DNA of 35,132 nt from positions 1-35,132 of the forward strand of contig JALGSS010000004.1 of NCBI GenBank assembly GCA_029821745.1. The letters are read 5' to 3'. The DNA comes from Candidatus Zipacnadia bacterium. Its GTDB lineage: Bacteria; Armatimonadota; Zipacnadia; Zipacnadales; JABUFB01. Each line of letters begins with the position of its first letter. Positions within the stretch are counted from its first letter, which is position 1. Positions 27,052 through 35,132 of this stretch are shown here, in pieces. A program made the translations under genes and the position numbers. Under the pieces are notes generated by a model. It saw nothing but the letters and a program-made list of their open reading frames with translations, was not told the DNA's origin and did not search any database.

Positions 27052-29895
27052 TTATCGCTCAACATACAGCCTCACCGGGCCGATGAGGCCGGACTGGAGC
27101 GTCTCCTGCATCATCGGCAGCGCGCGTTCGTAGTAGGTGTTGAACCAACCCATCTCCCGCGCCTCACTGACGACCTCCTCGCGCACCGCCTGGTTGGCGA
27201 GGGTGTTGGTCACCAGCACGGTCAGGCTGTTCTCCCCTCGCTTCAGAGTCCCGCTGACCTCCATGACGAAGGGGCTCCACAGACAGGGCCGCGGGGCGGA
27301 CTCATTGAGCTTCACGAGGGCGCCGTAGCGCACATCCCCTAGATCGAGGAAGATCTCGCCCGACAGGTATTCCTCGGCGACGAAGAACGTGAACTCGTAG
27401 GCGACGGAGCCGGAGAAATCCACCAAGCCAAGTTCGTCCCACGGCCCAAGCTGTGGCGACACGGCCCGGCCTGCCTCGTCGCCCCGGCCGATCGAGACAT
27501 CACCGTCGATGATCCGGTATTCGCTCTCGACGCGCGCGCTCAGCGGGCTCTCCAGGACGTCAATGACCACAGGCTCAGGCGCTTTGCGGGGACCGTGCGC
27601 CCCGGAGACCAGGGCTGCGTCTGCGTCCCCCAGCGGCGACAGGACAAGCAGGGCCGACTCGCCCGACGCCAGGGACATGGGGACGCGCGTGATCTCGCTG
27701 ACTTCCCGGTGCACCGCCAATAGCCGCCGCGAGCCATCCTCCGGCATCCAGCGCTCGAGAACGCTCGGCTCAGACTCCACGAACTCCAACTCGAACTTCA
27801 GGGCACCGTCGCCCTCGTTCATGAGGAAGCCGATCTGGAGATCGCCCTGCTGCCGCACGCACATCCGCAGGCCCGGAGCCTCCTCCGCCGTCTGGAAATT
27901 GTAGTGGCCGGCGCGACGGGCGAGCAGACCGGCGACCCACTCGATCTCCGTCGCCGAAGCGACGACAACGGCCTGGCTCTGGAACGCAGCGTTCGATGAC
28001 TGCTCCCACCCGCGCCCGGCCCGCAAGGCATCCACCGGGCCTTCAGCGCGCCCCTCGCCCGAGTCGGCAATCTCCTCACGTGCCATGGTCACACTCGCCG
28101 CCGACAGTTCCCCCATCAGCCCGGCGTAGCGCTCGTTCTCTCCGTAGTCGCTGTTGGCGGGAGGAATGCCTCCGACAAACACGATGCGTCCCCCGGCCCT
28201 ATACAGGGCCAGCAGTCGATCCGCCACGTCAGTGGGCATCACCGGCGTCTCGGGCACGATGATGGTCCCGTAGAACTGGCCCTCGGTCTCGAGAGCGCCA
28301 TCGCCTGTCGTGCCCTCCTTGATCGTCTCGCCGTCGATGAAGTCGAAGGCGATCTGCTCTTCGTGCAGGGCCCGAGAGATGGCCTTCAGCGATTCCCATG
28401 CGGCCTCTGCGCTGTCTCCGTCGGGGTCGGTCCACGCGGCCTCGATCGGGTAGTAGACCGCGATGTCCGCAAGCGCCGCACCGCTGCGCATGGCAGTGCA
28501 CAGCCGCCCGACATAGTCCGAGAAGCCTTCGTACAACTCCCATTGCGGCAGCCCGGGGCCAATGTTGTCCATCGTCCGGTACAGGCGCCCGCCTGATGTC
28601 TCGTAGCTGTAGGACATCGGGCCGATCAGGTTCACGCCGCGCAGGCACTGGTAGTCCACGAGCCAGCGCATCTGCTCGAAGGTCAGCCCGAACCCGTACA
28701 CGCCGTTCGTCTCAGTGACCACGAGATTGTCGAAGGGGCTGTCTTCATCCATCGCGCCGCCTTGCCCAGGTCTTTGGTGAGCCGCCGACGCGGGGAACTG
28801 CGGGAAATCGAAGTTGTCCTTCCCGGGCCAAAGCTGCCGCCAGATGACATCGACCCCGGGGGCGTGCAGCGACCCCGCCGTCTTGAAGAAATGCCCGAAG
28901 CCGTGTCTGCCATGGTCGAGAAGATTGTCCTCGCCGCCGACGTGCCCCGTGTGGATCAGCCCCTGTGATTCGCACCAGTCGTTGATCTGGAGCCAATAGG
29001 CTTCCTGGTACAGGTCGGTCCAGTGGTCGCTGAACTCGCAGCGTATCTGGGAGATCACCGCGGCGTCGAAATGCCGGGCGATGTCCCCGCGAAGCAGGCC
29101 TTGCGAGAAGAGCACGGGGAGGAACGGGCGCAGATCGAACCCGCGGCGTTCCTCGAATGAGCGCAGCAGTCCGCGCGTCCACGGAATCTCATCGCCGGCA
29201 ACGCGTCCCGCCACGGCCGGCTCGTCGGTGAAAATCCCCGGAATGACCGTCTCAAAGTAGTCGCCGACCCACTCGGCGTACTGCTCGTGGGTGACATCGA
29301 TGAACCGCCGAACGGCGGCATGGCTCAGCAGGTTGACACGAGGGGGCGCCGGCGTAGGGGCATAGAACACAACCCCCGTGGTCCCTTTGGGCATGTGCAC
29401 CTGTCCCTCGCTCGGCTCCAGCGGCTCGGGCCAGTGGTCTTCGAAGATGGCGAGCGCCGCCACAGTCTTCTCGGGGCATGGGATCGACTCGCCTGGCTCG
29501 GCATCCCGCATCTCAAAGCGCAACACCTGCGCCGCGTGCTCCGGGTGTCCGTCCAGCACGAGTCCCTGGGCCGTGCCGCTGGGCCACCCACCCTCATCGT
29601 AGAGCCACGCGTAGAGCCCGTACTCATCGGCGGCCTCGACGGCGTGACGGACGGCTTCGAAGTACCCGTCTGACAGGTAAGGAGGCGACTGCCCCTGGAT
29701 GAAGTCCCCCAGCCTGAAGTTCTCGCCCATCGGGTGTATGAAAAAGCCGCCGCAGCCCTTATCGGCCATGTCGGCGACCTGCTGCCGGATCCGCCCCCGC
29801 TCCAACTCGCCATTCCAGACCCAGAACATCATCGGGCGGAAGGCCGAATCAGGACTCTCGAAGCGTCTGAACAGCTCATCACGGTCGTACGCCAT
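27052..29895 (-). CDS. GH106-like (alpha-L-rhamnosidase-type) glycoside hydrolase
   Basis: RPMMFWVWNGELERGRIRQQVADMADKGCGGFFIHPMG...YLSDGYFEAVRHAVEAADEYGLYAWLYDEGGWPSGTAQG and TDEPAV typical of GH106-like proteins. ATG at 29895 with AGAGG upstream; the ORF track extends to 29994. Confidence 0.75.
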   Translation of the reverse strand: MAYDRDELFRRFESPDSAFRPMMFWVWNGELERGRIRQQVADMADKGCGGFFIHPMGENFRLGDFIQGQSPPYLSDGYFEAVRHAVEAADEYGLYAWLYDEGGWPSGTAQGLVLDGHPEHAAQVLRFEMRDAEPGESIPCPEKTVAALAIFEDHWPEPLEPSEGQVHMPKGTTGVVFYAPTPAPPRVNLLSHAAVRRFIDVTHEQYAEWVGDYFETVIPGIFTDEPAVAGRVAGDEIPWTRGLLRSFEERRGFDLRPFLPVLFSQGLLRGDIARHFDAAVISQIRCEFSDHWTDLYQEAYWLQINDWCESQGLIHTGHVGGEDNLLDHGRHGFGHFFKTAGSLHAPGVDVIWRQLWPGKDNFDFPQFPASAAHQRPGQGGAMDEDSPFDNLVVTETNGVYGFGLTFEQMRWLVDYQCLRGVNLIGPMSYSYETSGGRLYRTMDNIGPGLPQWELYEGFSDYVGRLCTAMRSGAALADIAVYYPIEAAWTDPDGDSAEAAWESLKAISRALHEEQIAFDFIDGETIKEGTTGDGALETEGQFYGTIIVPETPVMPTDVADRLLALYRAGGRIVFVGGIPPANSDYGENERYAGLMGELSAASVTMAREEIADSGEGRAEGPVDALRAGRGWEQSSNAAFQSQAVVVASATEIEWVAGLLARRAGHYNFQTAEEAPGLRMCVRQQGDLQIGFLMNEGDGALKFELEFVESEPSVLERWMPEDGSRRLLAVHREVSEITRVPMSLASGESALLVLSPLGDADAALVSGAHGPRKAPEPVVIDVLESPLSARVESEYRIIDGDVSIGRGDEAGRAVSPQLGPWDELGLVDFSGSVAYEFTFFVAEEYLSGEIFLDLGDVRYGALVKLNESAPRPCLWSPFVMEVSGTLKRGENSLTVLVTNTLANQAVREEVVSEAREMGWFNTYYERALPMMQETLQSGLIGPVRLYVER

Positions 29896-30015
29896 GGTGG
29901 CACCTCTCGGGTCGCTGGAGGTTGCGCCGTCGGGCCTCCCAGCGCCTTCTTTCGTGATGCGCTCTGACTGAATCACTTCGCCCCGGCGGGGCAATCTCCT
30001 GCCGGTCGGGGACGC

Positions 30016-30447
30016 TCACAGTTCCCGCGTGACGCGGCCCGTGACAACCATCATGACCTTCCCGTCCTGGCCGACGAACACGAACTCCGCATGCTCGTTC
30101 GTTGTGCGGTAGAGCATCACGCGCTTGAAGTCCGAAGGCAGGGCGCCCTCGCTCGTGACATCCCGGTCGAAGCGCCCGTAGATGCCGCGCCCGGCGAACA
30201 CTCGCCCAATGGCTTCCGGGGTCCAGTAGCTCCGATATGGCCGCCCGAAACCGGCAATGACTTCCTTTTCCGTGACCCCCGCTTTCACTGCGGACCGGAA
30301 CTCATAGTGGGGCGCGTAGATCGTCCTCTGCTTGGCGTACACCACCAGGGCGCCGAAGGCGCCGATGCCGATCAGCGCCACGAGTGCGACCCACAGGTAC
30401 ATGCGCCGCTTCTTGCGCTCCAGCGCCTGTTCGTCGAAGGATGACAT
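30016..30447 (-). CDS. Small membrane-anchored protein, possibly SmpA/BamE-like
   Basis: Single N-terminal TM (MYLWVALVALIGIGAFGALVVYA) followed by VKAGVTEKEVIAGFGRPYRSYW, resembling the SmpA/BamE 'GMT..EV...G.P' pattern. Start uncertain. Confidence 0.45.
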   Translation of the reverse strand: MSSFDEQALERKKRRMYLWVALVALIGIGAFGALVVYAKQRTIYAPHYEFRSAVKAGVTEKEVIAGFGRPYRSYWTPEAIGRVFAGRGIYGRFDRDVTSEGALPSDFKRVMLYRTTNEHAEFVFVGQDGKVMMVVTGRVTREL

Positions 30448-30693
30448 CTGGCTCAGTTCATGAGGCTCCAACACCGGGCGTCTCACTCGCAATCAGGGAC
30501 GGCGCATAGTAAGGAGGTAGTTCCGCCCACGGGACCCGAATCCTGCTTCAGGGATCCCGGCGCGCAAGATGTCTCTGCCTGCGGGCGGGCGCTGTTTGGC
30601 ATCCGTTCGGGTCGGTTTCGCCGGCGGCAATGGCGCCTCCAGAGCCGCTCCGAGACCCCATCAGCGGCGCATGAGACACACGTTTCCCGTGGC

Positions 30694-30722
30694 TTGACGC
30701 TCCCCGACCCACTTGCTATACT
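30694..30722 (+). promoter_or_regulatory. Sigma70-like promoter for the tRNA-Val gene
   Basis: TTGACG (30694-30699) - 17 nt - TATACT (30717-30722), ending 11 nt before the tRNA. Confidence 0.75.
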
Positions 30723-30733
30723 ATGGGTCCTTC

Positions 30734-30808
30734 GGGCGCTTAGTTCAGGGGGAGAACGCCACCTTGACACGGTGGAGGTCAGTGGTTCAAATCCACTAGC
30801 GCCCACCA
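30734..30808 (+). tRNA. tRNA-Val(GAC), CCA encoded
   Basis: Cloverleaf: acceptor GGGCGCT/AGCGCCC, D stem GTTC/GAAC, anticodon arm CCACC-TTGACAC-GGTGG (anticodon GAC), T arm AGTGG-TTCAAAT-CCACT, then A+CCA. Confidence 0.95.
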
Positions 30809-30821
30809 CTTGGTACTAACA

Positions 30822-30849
30822 AAGCCACGCCTTCCGGGCGTGGCTTTTT
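30822..30849 (+). terminator. Rho-independent terminator after tRNA-Val
   Basis: AAGCCACGCC - TTCCG - GGCGTGGCTT followed by TTT; perfect 10-bp stem. Confidence 0.9.
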
Positions 30850-30946
30850 GCTGTCCTCAGCCCTCCGACAATAGCGCGATATCCGCTCCGCTTTGCCGCT
30901 CCTCAGCCGACCTCTGCGCAACAGGCGCGACGAAGATCACCTTTGC

Positions 30947-30975
30947 TTCACACCCCACATCATCCGTGATATACT
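30947..30975 (+). promoter_or_regulatory. Sigma70-like promoter upstream of the small membrane protein/thrS unit
   Basis: TTCACA (30947-30952) - 17 nt - TATACT (30970-30975). Confidence 0.6.
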
Positions 30976-31010
30976 CGAGCCTCCCACGCCTGTGCGTAGG
31001 GGTGGTCGCG

Positions 31011-31313
31011 ATGGAAGATGCTGCGTCGCCCGGCGAAATCGTGATGACTGTTGTCACGGCGCTCGTCTATTTCGGTGCCGCGCTCTACATGATCTATGAC
31101 CCCGAGACGCCCGCGGCCGCCACGGGCCGCATGGGGCACAGCCAGATTACCGCAGAGACACCGGCCGGCATGGTCCGTTTTGCGGGTTGTGTGATGCTGA
31201 CCTGGCCGCTCGGGGTGCCGGCATGGATCCTGTGGTGGCCACTGGGGATCATCGTCGCGCTTGCCGCAGCGATCGGCGCTCACCATCTTGCCAATCGCTG
31301 GTGGCCGATCTAA
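31011..31313 (+). CDS. Small (~100 aa) two-TM membrane protein of unknown function
   Basis: ATG at 31011, 36 nt after the -10; hydrophobic TVVTALVYFGAALYMIY and WPLGVPAWILWWPLGIIVALAAAIG; co-oriented with thrS 45 bp downstream. Confidence 0.55.
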   Translation: MEDAASPGEIVMTVVTALVYFGAALYMIYDPETPAAATGRMGHSQITAETPAGMVRFAGCVMLTWPLGVPAWILWWPLGIIVALAAAIGAHHLANRWWPI

Positions 31314-31358
31314 TCGGCCAAATCGCTGCACATTCCAAGTAAGAAGGAGGTTGTCCCG

Positions 31359-33272
31359 ATGAGCGCTATTAACGTAACGCTTCCAGACGGCTCAATTATG
31401 GAGTGTGATCGAGGGACAACCGTCTTTCAGGTCGCGCAGAACATCGGTGAGCGTCTCGGCAGGGCCGCTGTCGCCGGCAAGATCAACGGAGATCTTGTCG
31501 ACCTCAGTACGCCCCTAGATGGGGACGCAGCCATCGAGATCGTCACATTCGACAGTGAAGAGGGCAAGGATGTCTACTGGCACTCCTCGGCCCACGTCAT
31601 GGCCGATGCGGTCCTGCGCCTCTTCCCCGATGCGAAGCTGACCATCGGCCCGCCCATTGATGAGGGCTTCTACTACGACTTCGACGTGGAGCAGCCCTTC
31701 AGTGAAGAGGACCTCGAGAAGATTGAGGCCGAGATGAAGGCGATCGTCAAAGCGGACATTCCCTTCGAGCGCCGCGAGGTGTCCATCGACGAGGCCCGCG
31801 AGCTCTTCAAGGACAACCCGTACAAGCTCGAACTCGTGAATGAGATCGCCGAAGCGGACGACAGCATTTCCCTGTACACGCACGGGGGCTTCACGGACTT
31901 GTGCTGCGGCCCGCATCTGCCCAGCAGTTCGCGGATCAAGGCGTTCAAGCTCACGTCTGTCGCCGGGGCTTACTGGCGCGGCGATGAGAAGAACCCGATG
32001 CTCTCGCGCATCTACGGGGTCGCGTACCCGGACAAGAAGATGCTCAAGAAGCATCTGGAGCAGATCGAGGAGGCCAAGCGCCGGGACCACCGCAGACTGG
32101 GCCGCGAACTCGACCTGTTCAGCTTCCACGAGGAAGCCGGAGTCGGCCTGCCCTACTACCACCCGAAGGGCGCGATGCTCCGCCAAATCGTCTGCGACTT
32201 CTCGATCAAGGAGCATCTGAAGCGCGGGTACGAATTGCTCCGCACGCCGCATCTGATCAAGAGCGACATCTGGACGACGTCGGGTCACCGCCAGCAGGGC
32301 TACCCGATGTACTTCACCGAGATCGACGGGCAGGAATACGGCATCAAGCCGATGAACTGCCCGGGCCACATCCTCATATACAAGACGCACACGCGCAGCT
32401 ACCGGGACCTGCCGATCCGCTACTTCGAGCTCGGGACGGTCTACCGGCACGAGATGTCCGGGGTGCTCCACGGGCTGATGCGCGTACGCGGCTTCACGCA
32501 GGACGACGCCCATATCTTCTGCCGCGAGGATCAGCTTCAGGACGAGATCACGGGCGTCATCGACTTCGCGACCTTCATGATGAGAACCTTCGGGTTCCCG
32601 GAGTACAAGGTCTACCTGTCGACGCGGCCCGAGAAGTCGGTCGGGACGGATGAGCAGTGGGAGATCGCCACGCAGGCGCTGATCCAGGCCCTCCACGCCA
32701 ATAACCTGGAGTACGAGGAGGACCCGGGCGGCGGCGCGTTCTACGGGCCCAAGATCGATATCAAGGTCAAGGACGCCATCGGCCGCCTCTGGCAGTGCCC
32801 GACGATTCAGTGCGATTTCACGCAGCCCGAGCGCTTCGACATCACGTATGTGGGCGAGGACGGCAAGGAACATCGGCCCGTTATGCTGCACCGCGTCGTG
32901 CTGGCGGGCATCGAGCGGTTCCTCGGCGTGCTGATCGAGAACTACGCCGGAGCCTTCCCGCTATGGCTCGCGCCGGTGCAGGCGACGATCCTGCCGATCA
33001 CGGACCGCAACAACGACTTCGCCGACCAGATCGCGGCCCGGATGTTCGACGAGGGCTTCCGCGTAGAGGTCGACAAGCTCAGCGGCACTCTCGGCAACAA
33101 GATCCGCAATGCCGAGATGCAGAAGGTCCCGTACATGCTGGTGGTGGGCGACAAGGAGCAGGAGGCCGGCGCTGCCGCCCTCCGGTCGCGGGAAGAGGGC
33201 GACCTCGGCCCGCAGCCCCTGGACGACATCATCGCCCGTCTCAAGAGCGAGGACGTCCCGGCAGGCGCGTAA
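31359..33272 (+). CDS. thrS: Threonyl-tRNA synthetase
   Basis: TGS domain, editing-domain motif HSSAHVMADAV, class II core (GIKPMNCPGHILIYKT, YRHEMSGVLHGLMRVRGFTQDDAHIFC), anticodon-binding C-terminus. AGAAGGAGG SD upstream. Confidence 0.97.
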   Translation: MSAINVTLPDGSIMECDRGTTVFQVAQNIGERLGRAAVAGKINGDLVDLSTPLDGDAAIEIVTFDSEEGKDVYWHSSAHVMADAVLRLFPDAKLTIGPPIDEGFYYDFDVEQPFSEEDLEKIEAEMKAIVKADIPFERREVSIDEARELFKDNPYKLELVNEIAEADDSISLYTHGGFTDLCCGPHLPSSSRIKAFKLTSVAGAYWRGDEKNPMLSRIYGVAYPDKKMLKKHLEQIEEAKRRDHRRLGRELDLFSFHEEAGVGLPYYHPKGAMLRQIVCDFSIKEHLKRGYELLRTPHLIKSDIWTTSGHRQQGYPMYFTEIDGQEYGIKPMNCPGHILIYKTHTRSYRDLPIRYFELGTVYRHEMSGVLHGLMRVRGFTQDDAHIFCREDQLQDEITGVIDFATFMMRTFGFPEYKVYLSTRPEKSVGTDEQWEIATQALIQALHANNLEYEEDPGGGAFYGPKIDIKVKDAIGRLWQCPTIQCDFTQPERFDITYVGEDGKEHRPVMLHRVVLAGIERFLGVLIENYAGAFPLWLAPVQATILPITDRNNDFADQIAARMFDEGFRVEVDKLSGTLGNKIRNAEMQKVPYMLVVGDKEQEAGAAALRSREEGDLGPQPLDDIIARLKSEDVPAGA

Positions 33273-33307
33273 GCCGGACCCGAAGGCGCTGTTCGGAGCG
33301 GACATGA

Positions 33308-33340
33308 AGCGGCCTGCGCCAACGGTGCAGGCCGCTTTTT
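33308..33340 (+). terminator. Rho-independent terminator after thrS
   Basis: AGCGGCCTGC (33308-33317) / GCAGGCCGCT (33327-33336) followed by a T-run. Confidence 0.9.
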
Positions 33341-33460
33341 CAGCCCAAGACCGACGCAAGTGAAATGAGCGCCCCGTGAGCCGACAAGGGACTTGCGCGC
33401 CGGCCGGCGAATACGCCCTCTGAGCGTGAAGAGCCTTGCCGGAACGCGGGGTCCTATCGT

Positions 33461-34732
33461 ATGCCCGAGCAACTGGGTATCGACGCCAATCACCTCATAC
33501 AGGTCCTGGTCACCGTCGGCCTGGCGCTGCTCATCGGCTGGGAGCGCGAGGTGCGCAGCACGTCCGACGAGGTCTACAAGTTCGGTGGCGTGCGCACCTT
33601 CCCCATCATCGGCCTCATCGGCTACGGCGTCGGCGTCATCGCGCCGGGCAACGCCATCTGTACCGGGCTGGGTCTGCTTGCCGTCTCAGGTTTGCTCGTG
33701 GTGGCGTATGTCCATAAACTCCGTGACGGCCCTCACGGCGCCACGACGGAAGTCGCCGCCATCGCCGTGTACGTGGTCGGCGCCCTGGTCGCCCACGAGT
33801 TTCTCTGGCTCGCCTGCGCCATGTCCGTCGCCATTCTCCTTCTGCTCCAGGCGAAGGCCCCCCTGGAGAGCTTCACCACGCAGATTCCGCGCCAGGAGAT
33901 CGCTACCCTCGTCCAGTTCATGCTTCTCGCCGGGGTCATCCTGCCGGTCTTGCCCAACGAAGGCTTCACGCGGTTCCAGATCAACCCATTCAAGACGTGG
34001 CTGATCGTCGTCGCGGTCAGCGGCATATCCTACGCGAGCTACGTCGTCCGCCGATTGCTGCGCAGCCGGTCCACCGAACTGCTGACGGCGGTGCTGGGCG
34101 GGACCTACTCCAGCACTGCGACCACAATCGTCCTCGCCAAGCGCTCCCGCCTACTCGACGATCCCCGGCTCTACGCCGGAGCCATGACCCTGACCTCGTC
34201 CGTCATGTACCTGCGCATCGCGATACTGCTATGGCTGTTCAATGCAGGACTGGGGTGGATGCTCGGGCCGCGCCTGGTCATCCTGTCTCTCGTGGGCGCC
34301 ACGGCCGGTTACCTGATCGCGAGCGCCGGGCGCCCCCCGCGGACGGCCAGCGCAGAACCGGAGGATGAGGCCTACCGCAACCCCCTGGAGATCTGGTCCG
34401 CGTTGCTGTTCGCCGGGCTGTTCGTCGCCATCACCATCGCCACGCGTCTTGCCGGTCAGTACCTGGGTGACACCGGGCTCTACGCGCTGGCCGCCGTGAT
34501 GGGGATCAGCGATGTGGACCCGTTCATACTCAGCCTAACCCAGACGGCCGGCGCAACCGCCGGCACGCCGCTTCATGTCGCCGCGGTGGCGATCCTCGTT
34601 GCGTCGGCGAGCAACAACGTCCTCAAGGGCATCTACGCCATCACCTTCGGCGAGAGAAGAACGGGCGTCATCACCCTCGTGTCCATCGTGTTGCTGGGCG
34701 CGCTTAGTTTCCTATCGCTCATCGGCCTATGA
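33461..34732 (+). CDS. MgtC/SapB-type + DUF4010-type integral membrane protein
   Basis: N-terminal LALLIGWEREVRS...VRTFPIIGLIGYGVG; DUF4010-like C-terminal half (LTAVLGGTYSSTATTIVLAKRS, GISDVDPFILSLTQTAG). Confidence 0.8.
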   Translation: MPEQLGIDANHLIQVLVTVGLALLIGWEREVRSTSDEVYKFGGVRTFPIIGLIGYGVGVIAPGNAICTGLGLLAVSGLLVVAYVHKLRDGPHGATTEVAAIAVYVVGALVAHEFLWLACAMSVAILLLLQAKAPLESFTTQIPRQEIATLVQFMLLAGVILPVLPNEGFTRFQINPFKTWLIVVAVSGISYASYVVRRLLRSRSTELLTAVLGGTYSSTATTIVLAKRSRLLDDPRLYAGAMTLTSSVMYLRIAILLWLFNAGLGWMLGPRLVILSLVGATAGYLIASAGRPPRTASAEPEDEAYRNPLEIWSALLFAGLFVAITIATRLAGQYLGDTGLYALAAVMGISDVDPFILSLTQTAGATAGTPLHVAAVAILVASASNNVLKGIYAITFGERRTGVITLVSIVLLGALSFLSLIGL

Positions 34733-34785
34733 GCATCCGCTTGCGGGCAGCTTGCCGATCAACTATCGACGGAGGCATTGGACTC

Positions 34786-35132
34786 ATGGATCAACCTATG
34801 CGTATCCTCATCCTGCTCGTGCTGGTCGCGCTGCCGGGGTCCGCTGCACCTCTGCATGACTTCGATGACATCTCGGTGTGGAAGGACAATGCCGACGGCG
34901 GCAATGCGCCCGAGATAAGCGCCGATACTGAGTTCACCCGCGACGGCGGGGCCATGCGCATCATCTACACCGACAAGACGCCGCATTGGGGCAATCTCAC
35001 TGCCGCCTGCCAGGTACCTCCCGATGCCCGGGCGCTTCGCTTCTGGGTCTACAAGCATGAGGCCAAGCTGGGCGCAGCCATGCACATCTGGCTGTTCGAA
35101 CCGGACGGTGACGCCTGGGCCCAGCGCGTCCG
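34786..35132 (+). CDS. Exported protein, N-terminal fragment, possibly carbohydrate-binding; truncated by window end
   Basis: ATG at 34786 with GGAGG upstream; signal peptide MRILILLVLVALPGSAA; frame open to the edge (...ALRFWVYKHEAKLGAAMHIWLFEPDGDAWAQRV). Confidence 0.6.
   Translation, partial: MDQPMRILILLVLVALPGSAAPLHDFDDISVWKDNADGGNAPEISADTEFTRDGGAMRIIYTDKTPHWGNLTAACQVPPDARALRFWVYKHEAKLGAAMHIWLFEPDGDAWAQRV

Noticed and set aside
31314-31358. T-box or riboswitch upstream of thrS
   Set aside because: Only 45 bp between the upstream ORF and thrS, no T-box consensus and no specifier stem seen.
31515-32891. 458-aa minus-strand ORF opposite thrS
   Set aside because: Shadow ORF; thrS on the plus strand is unambiguous.
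1-35132. CRISPR array, prophage, transposase or rRNA
   Set aside because: No regularly spaced repeats, phage structural genes, transposase motifs or rRNA signatures were recognised in the window.

Overview
High-GC bacterial chromosome segment with a diderm-type envelope. H-X9-DG prepilin-like proteins, FlgD-like C-termini and an LptD-like barrel suggest Armatimonadota or a related phylum (inference only). Recognisable housekeeping genes: rodA (+), a tightly coupled uvrB-uvrC pair (-), a stand-alone tRNA-Val(GAC) unit with promoter and terminator, and thrS (+). Others: an aspartokinase-like kinase without a visible ACT domain, a GH106-like glycosidase, and an MgtC/DUF4010-type membrane protein. 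The most interesting part is about 18 kb of co-oriented minus-strand genes (5915-24142) that looks like a cell-envelope/secretion locus. It has three large exported proteins sharing a paralogous ~420-470 aa C-terminal module, one of which is a subtilisin-like (S8) protease. It also has a clostripain-like (C11, clan CD) cysteine peptidase, two TolB-N/CsgG-like proteins with a second transmembrane helix and an FN3-like tail, and an LptD-like barrel preceded by an invasin-type Ig domain. My leading hypothesis is a C-terminal-domain-dependent surface display/processing system, analogous in logic to T9SS but not homologous on the evidence here. A compact intergenic palindromic repeat at ~26918-27022 carries a compensatory base-pair change. 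No CRISPR, phage, transposase or rRNA was seen. All calls come from reading the sequence; no database search was run.
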